In this document: positions 43,011 through 50,259 of the stretch, piece after piece
Layout of the letters: every line of letters begins with the position of its first letter
Position numbering within the stretch: position 1 is the first letter of the stretch
Source: an uncultured Prevotella sp.
GTDB taxonomy: Bacteria > Bacteroidota > Bacteroidia > Bacteroidales > Bacteroidaceae
Reading direction: 5' to 3'
DNA length: 52,911 nt
NCBI GenBank assembly: GCA_905233985.1
Contig: CAJOFA010000018.1
Span: 1 to 52,911 of the forward strand
The notes under the pieces: generated by a model
Seen by the model: only the letters and a program-made list of their open reading frames with translations
The model's database searches: none
Told to the model about the DNA's origin: nothing
Made by a program: the position numbers and the translations under genes

Positions 43011-43829
43011 ATGAAAAAACTTTTTGCGCTTATTGCCTTTGTTGGGATGCTGGGACTGAGTCAGCCGTTGACGACTCAGGCGCAGTCGGTTCCCGACACC
43101 ACACAGACAGCAGTTGTTGACTCCACTGCAGTGGATGAGATGTTTGCCAACCTCGATGCCGAGGAGTCCAACGCCCCGGAAGAGGGTGGTGGGCTGCACA
43201 AAATCCTGAAGACGAAGTTCATGGAAGGCTCTGCCGGCTTCATGTCATTAGTAGCATTGGCGCTGGTGCTCGGACTCGCCTTCTGTATTGAGCGTATCAT
43301 CTACCTCACGCTCTCGGAAATCAATGCCAAGAAGTTTATGCAGGACATTGATGCGAAGATTGAGGCTGGTGACATCGAGGGAGCCAAAGACATCTGCCGT
43401 GAGACACGCGGTCCCGTGGCAAGTATCTGCTATCAGGGACTGCTGCGCATCCATGAGTCGGTGGATAATATCGAGCGCAGCATCATCAGTTATGGCTCCG
43501 TGCAGTCGGCCAATCTTGAGAAGGGCTGCACGTGGATTACGCTGTTTATCGCCGTAGCACCGTCGTTAGGTTTCCTCGGCACGGTGATTGGTATGGTAAT
43601 GGCATTCGACAAGGTTCAGGAGGCAGGCGATATCTCGACGACCATCGTCGCCGCAGGTATGAAGGTCGCGCTGATTACAACCATCTTCGGTATCATCGTT
43701 GCTGTCATCCTGCAACTGTTCTATAACTTCATCCTCTCCAAGATTGAACATCTGACATCACAGATGGAGGAGTCGGCCATCACGCTGATGGACTCCATCA
43801 CGAAATATAAACACACGCACGATGCTTGA
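43011..43829 (+). CDS. exbB: ExbB/TolQ/MotA-type proton channel protein
   Basis: 272 residues from ATG 43011 (43008 is also ATG). The frame runs back through the tRNA, but that is not coding. It has an N-terminal leader ending TTQAQ, an acidic periplasmic linker, then three membrane helices. The TolQ/ExbB core is WITLFIAVAPSLGFLGTVIGMVMAFDKVQEAGDISTTIVAAGMKVALITTIFGI. It forms the proton channel that energises TonB. Its last codons overlap the next gene by 8 bp. Confidence 0.92.
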   Translation: MKKLFALIAFVGMLGLSQPLTTQAQSVPDTTQTAVVDSTAVDEMFANLDAEESNAPEEGGGLHKILKTKFMEGSAGFMSLVALALVLGLAFCIERIIYLTLSEINAKKFMQDIDAKIEAGDIEGAKDICRETRGPVASICYQGLLRIHESVDNIERSIISYGSVQSANLEKGCTWITLFIAVAPSLGFLGTVIGMVMAFDKVQEAGDISTTIVAAGMKVALITTIFGIIVAVILQLFYNFILSKIEHLTSQMEESAITLMDSITKYKHTHDA

Positions 43830-44196
43830 ATCCGGTCCTTCCATATTCGTTGATGTGCTACTGGTAGTGCTCTACCTGTTGTTGGCAGCCATGCTGGGAC
43901 TGACCGTCTGGTCTGTCGTGCATAGCATGCGCCGTCGCAGCAAGGAAGTCCAGCCCACCCGTATGGTGTCCGTGCGTACAACGGCTATCGTCGCCGGTAG
44001 CCTGCTGGCTGTTGTGCTTGTGCTGACGTTTGTGCTGGCATCCACCCAGCCGCTGCTGATTAACGGCAATCAATATGCCGATACCCTCTGGCTTCGTCTG
44101 TCTGACATGTTTATCTACACCACGCTCATCATGCTCGTTGTCGCTGCTGTCTGCGTGGTTTGGGGAAGTTTACACAGAAGGTTTCCATGGAAATAA
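43822..44196 (+). CDS. Membrane protein between exbB and exbD
   Basis: 124 residues, three membrane helices (about 9-31, 50-70 and 95-115) with a basic loop MRRRSKEV. It overlaps exbB by 8 bp and exbD by 10 bp, so it is translated with them. Family not recognised. Its placement suggests an accessory subunit of the ExbB/ExbD motor. Confidence 0.7.
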   Translation: MLESGPSIFVDVLLVVLYLLLAAMLGLTVWSVVHSMRRRSKEVQPTRMVSVRTTAIVAGSLLAVVLVLTFVLASTQPLLINGNQYADTLWLRLSDMFIYTTLIMLVVAAVCVVWGSLHRRFPWK

Positions 44197-44789
44197 AGTT
44201 CCGTCGCCGTCGCCGCCGTCGTGTTCCTGGGCTGAACACCACCGCCACAGCTGATATCTCGTTCATGCTGCTGGTGTTCTTCCTCGTGACGACGAGCATC
44301 GACACCGATAAGGGACTGCCGCGTCTGTTGCCAGCTCCACCCGATGAGCAGGTGCAGACACTTGACATCGAGAAACGTAACGTGCTTGAGATTGTGCTTG
44401 ATGCTGACGACCGCCTCACTTGTGGCGGCGAACCCATTGAGGTGAAAGACCTGCAGGAACGTGTGGAGACATTCATCAAGAATCCCGAAGACAAACCCGA
44501 CATGCCGGTGAAGCAGGAGAAGGAGATTCCCCTGTTGGGCAAGTGCCAGGTCACTGATATGCATGTCTTGAATATACAAGCCGACCGCGAGACCAGTTAC
44601 GATGCGTACTTTGCCATGCAGGATGCGGTCGTTGCTGCCTATAGTCATCTGCGTAACGAGCTGGCACAGCAGCGATTCCATTGTGATTTCCGCCAATGTA
44701 CCGCTGAGCAGCGTGAGGCTATCCTTATTTATTATCCGCAACGTATCAGCGAGGCGGAGCTGACAGCCCAGAAAGGAGGTCGCCCATGA
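44187..44789 (+). CDS. exbD: ExbD/TolR-type protein (first copy)
   Basis: 200 residues from ATG 44187, chosen because the basic start MEIKFRRRRRRRVPGLNTTATADISFMLLVFFLV is the usual ExbD opening: cytoplasmic basic tail, then one helix with the proton-carrying Asp (TADIS). The periplasmic domain is longer than usual, with an insert around residues 95-130. It overlaps the next exbD by 4 bp. Two unlike ExbD proteins in tandem are common in Bacteroidetes. Confidence 0.9.
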   Translation: MEIKFRRRRRRRVPGLNTTATADISFMLLVFFLVTTSIDTDKGLPRLLPAPPDEQVQTLDIEKRNVLEIVLDADDRLTCGGEPIEVKDLQERVETFIKNPEDKPDMPVKQEKEIPLLGKCQVTDMHVLNIQADRETSYDAYFAMQDAVVAAYSHLRNELAQQRFHCDFRQCTAEQREAILIYYPQRISEAELTAQKGGRP

Positions 44790-45259
44790 GCCTGTTCCGT
44801 CGCCGTGAGCGTGTGGTGCCGGGACTGAACACCGCTGCGCTGCCTGACTTGATATTCACTGTCCTGTTTTTCTTCATGATCGTCACCCACATGCGCCAGA
44901 ACGACGTGCATGTGCAGTATCAGGTGCCGAAAGGTACCCAGGTGGAGAAGCTCGCTTCCAAGTCTGCCGTTCAGTATATCTACATCGGCAAGGCAGGTGA
45001 TACCTACCAGATACAGCTTAACAACGACATCGTGACACTTGACGAGCTGCGGCAGCGCATCATGCAGACGGTGCAGCAGCTGGACGATGCCGACCGTGAG
45101 CGACTCATTGTCTCTATCCGTGCCGACCGCGACACCCCGATGGGAATAGTGTCTGACGTGAAGCAGGTGCTGCGTGAGGCCAGTGCCCTGCGTGTGCACT
45201 ATGCTGCCGACGAAGAAGTCCAAGAGGAGAAAGAAGAAAGCAAAACACTTAAAAAATAA
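44786..45259 (+). CDS. exbD: ExbD/TolR-type protein (second copy)
   Basis: 157 residues. The start MSLFRRRERVVPGLNTAALPDLIFTVLFFFMIV holds the basic tail and single helix with the conserved Asp (LPDLIF). The C-terminal periplasmic domain ends in an acidic Glu/Lys tail. It probably forms a heteromer with the first ExbD and ExbB. Starts inside the stop codon of the first copy, so translation is coupled. Confidence 0.9.
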   Translation: MSLFRRRERVVPGLNTAALPDLIFTVLFFFMIVTHMRQNDVHVQYQVPKGTQVEKLASKSAVQYIYIGKAGDTYQIQLNNDIVTLDELRQRIMQTVQQLDDADRERLIVSIRADRDTPMGIVSDVKQVLREASALRVHYAADEEVQEEKEESKTLKK

Positions 45260-45270
45260 TAGAAACCGTT

Positions 45271-45756
45271 ATGGCAACAGTTAAACTTGACAAATTGGAT
45301 AAGCAGATTCTGCAGCTCATCGCCGCAGACGCTCGTACCCCTTTCCTCGAAGTAGCCCGCGCATGTAATGTCAGCGGCGCTGCCATTCATCAGCACATCC
45401 AGAAGCTCACGTCACTTGGCGTGCTGCGTGGTTCCCAGTTCCTCATTGACCCCGAGAAGATAGGCTATGAGACCTGTGCCTACATCGGGCTCAACCTCAA
45501 AAACCCCGAGCGTTTCGACGAAGTGGTCGAAGAGCTACGCAAGATTCCCGAGGTTACGGAGTGTCACTATACCACAGGAAACTTCGACATGTTCATCAAG
45601 ATCTATGCGCGTAACAATCACCACCTGCTGACTATCATCCATGACAAGCTGCAACCCTTAGGGCTGAGCAGTTCGCAGACGCTCATCTCGTTCAACTCCG
45701 TCATTGATCGCCAGCTGCCTGTCGCTGACATTCTCAAGGAAACCAGCGAGGGTTAA
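45271..45756 (+). CDS. Lrp/AsnC-family transcriptional regulator
   Basis: 161 residues. N-terminal winged HTH (LDKLDKQILQLIAADARTPFLEVARACNVSGAAIHQHIQKL) and a C-terminal RAM/effector domain (YIGLNLKNPERFDEVVEELRKIPEVTECHYTTGNFDMFIKI). Such proteins sense amino acids and act as octamers. It lies 11 bp after exbD on the same strand and converges on the dihydrofolate reductase gene with 4 bp between the stop codons. Confidence 0.93.
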   Translation: MATVKLDKLDKQILQLIAADARTPFLEVARACNVSGAAIHQHIQKLTSLGVLRGSQFLIDPEKIGYETCAYIGLNLKNPERFDEVVEELRKIPEVTECHYTTGNFDMFIKIYARNNHHLLTIIHDKLQPLGLSSSQTLISFNSVIDRQLPVADILKETSEG

Positions 45757-45760
45757 AGTC

Positions 45761-46291
45761 CTAAACCCTTCTGTACTCCACGAAGGCATAGTCGAAAGCG
45801 TGGCGCTCGTCCTTGACATGTTCCTCACGTGCTGTCTCATGCCAGTCGCTGTAGTCAGGGAAGAATGTGTCAGCCTGTGCCGGCACGTTGTGAATCTCCG
45901 TCAGACAGAGCCTGTCGGCAATCCCGATAGCCTGCTGATAGACCGATGCCCCGCCGATGATGAACACCTCTTCATCGGGCCGGCAGCTCTTCAGCGCACA
46001 CTCCAAAGAGGGAAACACCTCAGCCCCCTCCAGCTCCCCCACGGGGGAGGGCTTAGTCTTCCCCCCTTGGGGGGATAAGAGGGGGGCTTGCCCCTTTCTC
46101 GTCAGCACCACGTTCCGTCTGTTGGGTAGTGGCCCTTTCGGTAGCGAGCGGAAGGTGTTGGAGCCCATGATGATGGTGTGCCCTGTCGTCAGCGCCTTAA
46201 ACCGTTTCAGGTCGTTAGGCAGCCAGTAGATAAGCTTGTTCTCGAAACCAATGGCCCTGTTTTCAGCCACGGCAGCAATAATCGTAATCAT
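45761..46291 (-). CDS. folA: Dihydrofolate reductase carrying an in-frame repeat insertion
   Basis: 176 residues. It reduces dihydrofolate to tetrahydrofolate with NADPH. The fold is complete: MITIIAAVAENRAIG, Asp27 in WLPNDLKRF, NADPH-binding IIMGSNTFRSLP and FIIGGASVYQQA, and DTFFPDY. Residues about 68-89 (GQAPLLSPQGGKTKPSPVGE and two more) have no counterpart in E. coli DHFR. They are encoded by a dispersed GC-rich three-hairpin repeat at 46022-46088, between the strand NVVLTRKG and EVFPSLECAL. The insert is in a surface loop, so activity is plausible. Confidence 0.93.
   Translation of the reverse strand: MITIIAAVAENRAIGFENKLIYWLPNDLKRFKALTTGHTIIMGSNTFRSLPKGPLPNRRNVVLTRKGQAPLLSPQGGKTKPSPVGELEGAEVFPSLECALKSCRPDEEVFIIGGASVYQQAIGIADRLCLTEIHNVPAQADTFFPDYSDWHETAREEHVKDERHAFDYAFVEYRRV
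46022..46088. repeat. Three-armed GC-rich REP-like element inside folA
   Basis: Outer arms AGCCCCCTC (46022-46030) and GAGGGGGGCT (46079-46088) enclose two perfect hairpins, CTCCCC/GGGGAG (46034-46049) and CCCCCC-tt-GGGGGG (46061-46074). This cloverleaf is like the dispersed intergenic GC-rich repeats of Bacteroidetes. A shorter relative is at 12841. Confidence 0.8.
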
Positions 46292-46335
46292 AGTTTTTTA
46301 TTTTTTTCGTGAGCAGACTCGCACCATTTATGGTG

Positions 46336-46343
46336 CAAAGGTA
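46336..46343 (-). promoter_or_regulatory. -7 box of folA
   Basis: Minus-strand TACCTTTG, 45 bp upstream of the start codon. Its -33 region is occupied by the 7-bp array at 46352-46379. Confidence 0.65.
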
Positions 46344-46351
46344 CGAATAAT

Positions 46352-46379
46352 AATGAAGAATGAAAAATGAAGAATGAAG
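46352..46379. repeat. Four 7-bp repeats upstream of the folA -7 box
   Basis: AATGAAG, AATGAAA, AATGAAG, AATGAAG, in perfect phase, beginning 8 bp upstream of the -7 box. Confidence 0.88.
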
Positions 46380-46392
46380 AATTTTCCATTTG

Positions 46393-46406
46393 CGCAACGC
46401 TTTGCG
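46393..46406. promoter_or_regulatory. LacI-type operator candidate (upstream site)
   Basis: CGCAACG-CTTTGCG, a near-palindrome with a central CG/GC step, one base pair off the perfect site at 46600. It lies about 45 bp before the small-RNA -7 box. Confidence 0.45.
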
Positions 46407-46450
46407 ATGGATTTCATAATAGATGTCATATATGTGTGGTGTGAAATGCC

Positions 46451-46458
46451 TATCTTTG
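46451..46458 (+). promoter_or_regulatory. -7 box of the small RNA/leader
   Basis: TATCTTTG. Predicted start near 46464. The -33 region is weak. Confidence 0.55.
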
Positions 46459-46463
46459 CACAA

Positions 46464-46586
46464 CCAAAACCACACAAAAATTATATATATGTAGCTTTAT
46501 GCTAAACTGCACGGTCATTCTTATGACACACTGATTAATAATTAAAGTTTAGTGGGCCTCCTACTTGTGAGAAGTAGGAGGTTTTT
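46464..46586 (+). ncRNA. Candidate small RNA or leader with short ORF and terminator
   Basis: About 123 nt from the predicted start to a strong terminator, CCTCCTACTT-gtgag-AAGTAGGAGG with TTTTT (46557-46586). It contains an 11-codon open frame, MLNCTVILMTH (46499-46534). A second promoter for lacI lies after the terminator, so this is more likely an independent small RNA than an obligate attenuator. Family not recognised. Confidence 0.55.
46557..46586 (+). terminator. Strong intrinsic terminator
   Basis: Perfect 10-bp stem with 5-base loop followed by five T residues; ends the candidate small RNA. Confidence 0.85.
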
Positions 46587-46599
46587 CAGGCAATTGTTG

Positions 46600-46613
46600 C
46601 GCAACGCGTTGCG
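46600..46613. promoter_or_regulatory. LacI-type operator candidate (perfect palindrome)
   Basis: CGCAACGCGTTGCG is a perfect 14-bp palindrome centred on CG, the format of LacI-family operators. It is 71 bp before the lacI start codon. Confidence 0.55.
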
Positions 46614-46658
46614 TAATGTTTTTCAGAAGACATACAAAGCGCAATGAGTAGAAGTTGG

Positions 46659-46666
46659 TAAATTTG
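46659..46666 (+). promoter_or_regulatory. -7 box of the lacI operon
   Basis: TAAATTTG, matching TAnnTTTG, 17 bp before the lacI ATG. Confidence 0.55.
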
Positions 46667-46683
46667 TATGGTAAAAATATAAT

Positions 46684-47715
46684 ATGAAACGAGTTTCACA
46701 GCGTGACATCGCTAAAATGCTTGGTGTGAACGTCTCCACCGTCTCTCGCGCCTTGAGGGGATTGGAGGGAGTGAGTCCTGAACTTCGGCAGAAGATAAAG
46801 CTTCTGGCGAAGGAGCAGGCATATCGTCCCAATCCGTTTGCCGTGAGTCTTCGCTATGACACGACACGGACCATCGGTGTTGTGGTGCCCGACGTGTCGT
46901 TCAGCCATTTCGCACACATCGTGAAGCGTCTGGAGGCAGAGGCAAAGAAGGCAGGATATATGTGTATCATCACCGACTCGGACGATAAGTACGAGAACGA
47001 GGTGGAGTGCGTGGAACACATGGTGAATATGCATGTGGCAGGCATCGTTGTCTGCCTCTCACAGGATACGTCCGACTATAGTCATCTGTTTCGTGTCAGG
47101 GAACAGAATATTCCCATTGTGCTGTTCGACAGAATCGCCGATGTCAATCTTTCGACAGTGGTTATCAACGATACCGATTCGGTACGGCAGGTGACACACT
47201 ATCTGATTGACAGCGGAGCAAAGCGGATTGCCTTCCTGGGTGGGGCAAACCGCATGAAGCAGACGGCCGACCGCAAGCATGGCTACCTTGAGGCACTGCG
47301 AGAGCGCAGGATTCCCATCCGCAAGGAACTGGTCAAGTGCCATAACACCAGTTTCAATTCGGGACTGACAGACACCATGGAACTGTTAGACCTGCCGAAT
47401 CCGCCTGATGCCATTATTGCAGCACATGGTCTGTTGGCCAGCGCAGCATTCAAGGCTGTTCTCAGTCGAGGGTTGCGAATCCCCGAAGACATCTCCATTG
47501 TGGGTTATATGAGTGACTGGGTATCGGACATCACCTCTCCGCGCCTGACCTTCGTGAAACAGAACCTGCGGGATATCGGCGGTAAGGCATTTAAGTTGCT
47601 CAACGACCAGATAAACGGCGACTTCAGCGTGAAGCATATTGTGTTGAAAGCCCGACTGGAGCTTCGTGAGACCACCAAGAAGATTCTTGACCAAGAAGAT
47701 TTTTCTGACACATAA
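46684..47715 (+). CDS. LacI-family transcriptional regulator
   Basis: 343 residues. N-terminal LacI HTH (VSQRDIAKMLGVNVSTVSRALRGLEGVS) with the hinge YRPNPFAVSLR, then a periplasmic-binding-type sugar-sensing domain (TIGVVVPDVSFSHFAHIVKRLE, IPIVLFDRI, GAKRIAFLGG). Length is standard. It lies 6 bp before the GH9 gene and probably regulates its own operon through the palindromes at 46393 and 46600. The effector is likely a plant-polysaccharide-derived sugar, which is an inference. Confidence 0.93.
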   Translation: MKRVSQRDIAKMLGVNVSTVSRALRGLEGVSPELRQKIKLLAKEQAYRPNPFAVSLRYDTTRTIGVVVPDVSFSHFAHIVKRLEAEAKKAGYMCIITDSDDKYENEVECVEHMVNMHVAGIVVCLSQDTSDYSHLFRVREQNIPIVLFDRIADVNLSTVVINDTDSVRQVTHYLIDSGAKRIAFLGGANRMKQTADRKHGYLEALRERRIPIRKELVKCHNTSFNSGLTDTMELLDLPNPPDAIIAAHGLLASAAFKAVLSRGLRIPEDISIVGYMSDWVSDITSPRLTFVKQNLRDIGGKAFKLLNDQINGDFSVKHIVLKARLELRETTKKILDQEDFSDT

Positions 47716-47721
47716 ACTATA

Positions 47722-50259
47722 ATGACAATGACTAAGAAACATTCATTACTTTTCATGCTTCTGATGGCGGTAACGTCCATTCAGGCACAAGGCATACGGG
47801 AAGGCGAATCATCGTCGCAGGCGGACCTGCGGCTGAACGAACTGGAGTATTTCGAGCGCCAGGGTGTGAACATCCTCGTGTTCAGCAACAGTTTCAACGG
47901 AGGTTTCAACGACGAGAAGAATTCAGGTATTGAGATTATCCACCACGGGGTGCGTACGGTACAGGGCGGTGCTGTCCGCCTGAACAACACGCCGGAGCAA
48001 TGGGACCTTGTGCCACGGATGACCGATAGGAAGGTTGACGCTGCAGCGGGAACCATCGAGGTCTTCATGCGCTACGAAAAGGAACAGCTGGGCGGCGCGG
48101 CAGCAGGTTTCACGGAAGATTTCGACAGCCGTGTCGTCGTTACCAAGAAGGGCAAGGCCGTCGAGATTGCCGTATGGCTGGACAAGCCGGTGCCTGAGGC
48201 GCTGGCAGGCGAGGCAGGACTGAACATCGAGTTCCTGCCGTCGCAATACTGGCTCAAGACATACACGATGGACGGTAGGCTGGGGCGCTTGCCGCGTTAT
48301 GCGACGAGTCAGACCATCACCCGTCCCAACAAGGAGAAGCCGCGTCAGTTCAAGGGCTTCCGTACCTATGACGACCGAGGCACAGGACGTTTCGTTGACC
48401 CTCTGCCGATAGAGACAGGTCACCAGCTGAGCATGGCTACCGACGACCCGTCGCGCCTCGTCACCATCACGAGTGATGCGGAGCTGAAACTCTTTGACGG
48501 ACGCATGCTGGCACAGAACGGCTGGTTTGTCGTGCGTAGCGTGTTGCCTGCCGGCAAGACCGGCAAGGTCATTACCTGGACGGTGGAGCCCAACGCCATC
48601 CCGAACTGGATACGCGAGCCAAACATCGGTTTCTCGCAGGTGGGCTACATCCCCGAGCAGCCGAAGGTGGCAGTCGTCGAGCTGGATAAGCACGACACGC
48701 CGCAGGCGACTGCAGCACTCATGCGTGTCAATGCCGACGGCACGTCGTCGGAGGCTTTCCGTGGTCCGCTCACCAACTGGGGCCCTTACTTTAAATATAA
48801 TTATGTAAAGTTCGATTTCACCCAGGTGCGCCAACCTGGAGTTTATTACATCCAGTACGGACAGACACGTACCAACGATTTCCTTATCGACGAGCATGTC
48901 TATGACAAGATTACCGATGCCACGACCGATGTCTGGGTGCCCATCCACATGAACCACATGTACGTGACCGAGGGCTACCGCACCTGGCACGGCGAGCCGT
49001 TCAAGGAGGGTTACCTGCAGGCTCCCGAGAGTGACCACTTCGACCTGCACCGTCAGGGACCGACGACCGACACGAAGTACAAGCCCCTGGAGTTGATCCC
49101 GGGTTTGAACGTCGGTGGCTTCTTTGATGCTGGTGACTTCGACATTGAGACCGGCTCGAACATCAACGTCGTGCAGAACCTCATCCGTACATGGGAGCTG
49201 TTCCACCCGCAGCGCGACGAGACCTTCGTCAGTCAGCAGCAGCGCTATGTCGATTTGCACCGTCCCGACGGCGTGCCTGACGTGCTGCAGTTCATTGAGC
49301 ACGGCGTGCTGAACCTCGTGGCACAAGCCGAGCAGATCGGTCACATGGCATCGACGCTCTCCAACTCCGTCCTTGACAACTACCATCACCTCGGCGATGC
49401 CGCCAGCATCACCGACGGACTGCACTACGACCCCGAGGTGTCAGCCGACGGCAAGCGCAGCGGTACGCCCGACGATATGTGGGCTTTCACGACGCGTAAC
49501 CCACGCCTCGACCTGCAGGCGGCAGGAGTCTTCACTTCCGCAGCCCGTGTGCTTCGTGGCTACAACGACGAACTGGCTGACCGTGCCCAGTGGCAGGCCG
49601 ACCGTCTGCGTCAGGAGGCTCAGGAACTGTTGTCCAAGCGCCCCCATCGCCGCGACGCCCAGGCAGAGTCCGACAACGACTGGCTCACCGGCACCGGAGA
49701 CGGTAACTACCGTGACGTGGCCCGTAACCTGCAGACCATGCTCGACTCCATTCCGATGAAGGACGAGGCCTACCGCCAGAGCCTCCGCCCCGCCGTCATG
49801 CGCTTCAATGAATACATCCACACCTTCGACACCCAGAACCCCTATGGCGTGCCCATCGGCCTCGGCAACTGGGCAGGCGTCAATGCCGTGCTCAACTTCG
49901 GCATCACCGTCAACTATGCCCATATCTATTACCCCGACATCGTGTCGAAGGACGAGGTGTATCGCGTTGCTAACTGGCTCTACGGCTGCCACCCCTATCA
50001 TAACTACTCTTTCGTAGCCGTCGTGGGAGCTGCACGCCCCAAGCAGGTGTTCTACGGCAACAACCGCGCCGACTTCTCCGCCATCCCGGGAAACGTGGCC
50101 CCCGGCCTGCTCTTCCGCAAGCCCGACCACTTCGAGAACTACGACGACTGGCCCTTCCTCTGGGGACAGAATGAGGGAACCATCGCCGGTAATACGCAGT
50201 ATATCATCTTTGGCTCCTCGTTCAAGAATATCGTAGGAGTAACAAACACGAATCAATAA
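47722..50259 (+). CDS. Glycoside hydrolase family 9 enzyme
   Basis: 845 residues with a leader ending SIQAQ. The N-terminal 290 residues are a beta-rich region I do not recognise. An Ig-like cellulase N-domain follows (IGFSQVGYIPEQPKVAVVEL), then the GH9 (alpha/alpha)6 barrel from about 400. Catalytic motifs: GGFFDAGDFD (near 468, catalytic base), CHPYHNYSFV (near 757) and NEGTIAGNTQ (near 816, acid Glu). GH9 members are mostly endoglucanases, some exo-beta-glucosaminidases; the divergent C-terminal motif leaves specificity open. Its stop codon overlaps the start of the receptor gene (TAATG). Confidence 0.88.
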   Translation: MTMTKKHSLLFMLLMAVTSIQAQGIREGESSSQADLRLNELEYFERQGVNILVFSNSFNGGFNDEKNSGIEIIHHGVRTVQGGAVRLNNTPEQWDLVPRMTDRKVDAAAGTIEVFMRYEKEQLGGAAAGFTEDFDSRVVVTKKGKAVEIAVWLDKPVPEALAGEAGLNIEFLPSQYWLKTYTMDGRLGRLPRYATSQTITRPNKEKPRQFKGFRTYDDRGTGRFVDPLPIETGHQLSMATDDPSRLVTITSDAELKLFDGRMLAQNGWFVVRSVLPAGKTGKVITWTVEPNAIPNWIREPNIGFSQVGYIPEQPKVAVVELDKHDTPQATAALMRVNADGTSSEAFRGPLTNWGPYFKYNYVKFDFTQVRQPGVYYIQYGQTRTNDFLIDEHVYDKITDATTDVWVPIHMNHMYVTEGYRTWHGEPFKEGYLQAPESDHFDLHRQGPTTDTKYKPLELIPGLNVGGFFDAGDFDIETGSNINVVQNLIRTWELFHPQRDETFVSQQQRYVDLHRPDGVPDVLQFIEHGVLNLVAQAEQIGHMASTLSNSVLDNYHHLGDAASITDGLHYDPEVSADGKRSGTPDDMWAFTTRNPRLDLQAAGVFTSAARVLRGYNDELADRAQWQADRLRQEAQELLSKRPHRRDAQAESDNDWLTGTGDGNYRDVARNLQTMLDSIPMKDEAYRQSLRPAVMRFNEYIHTFDTQNPYGVPIGLGNWAGVNAVLNFGITVNYAHIYYPDIVSKDEVYRVANWLYGCHPYHNYSFVAVVGAARPKQVFYGNNRADFSAIPGNVAPGLLFRKPDHFENYDDWPFLWGQNEGTIAGNTQYIIFGSSFKNIVGVTNTNQ

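Noticed and set aside
47923..49425. 500-codon open frame opposite the GH9 gene
   Set aside because: Antisense shadow of a gene with GH9 motifs, leader and operon context; the minus frame has no recognisable domain.
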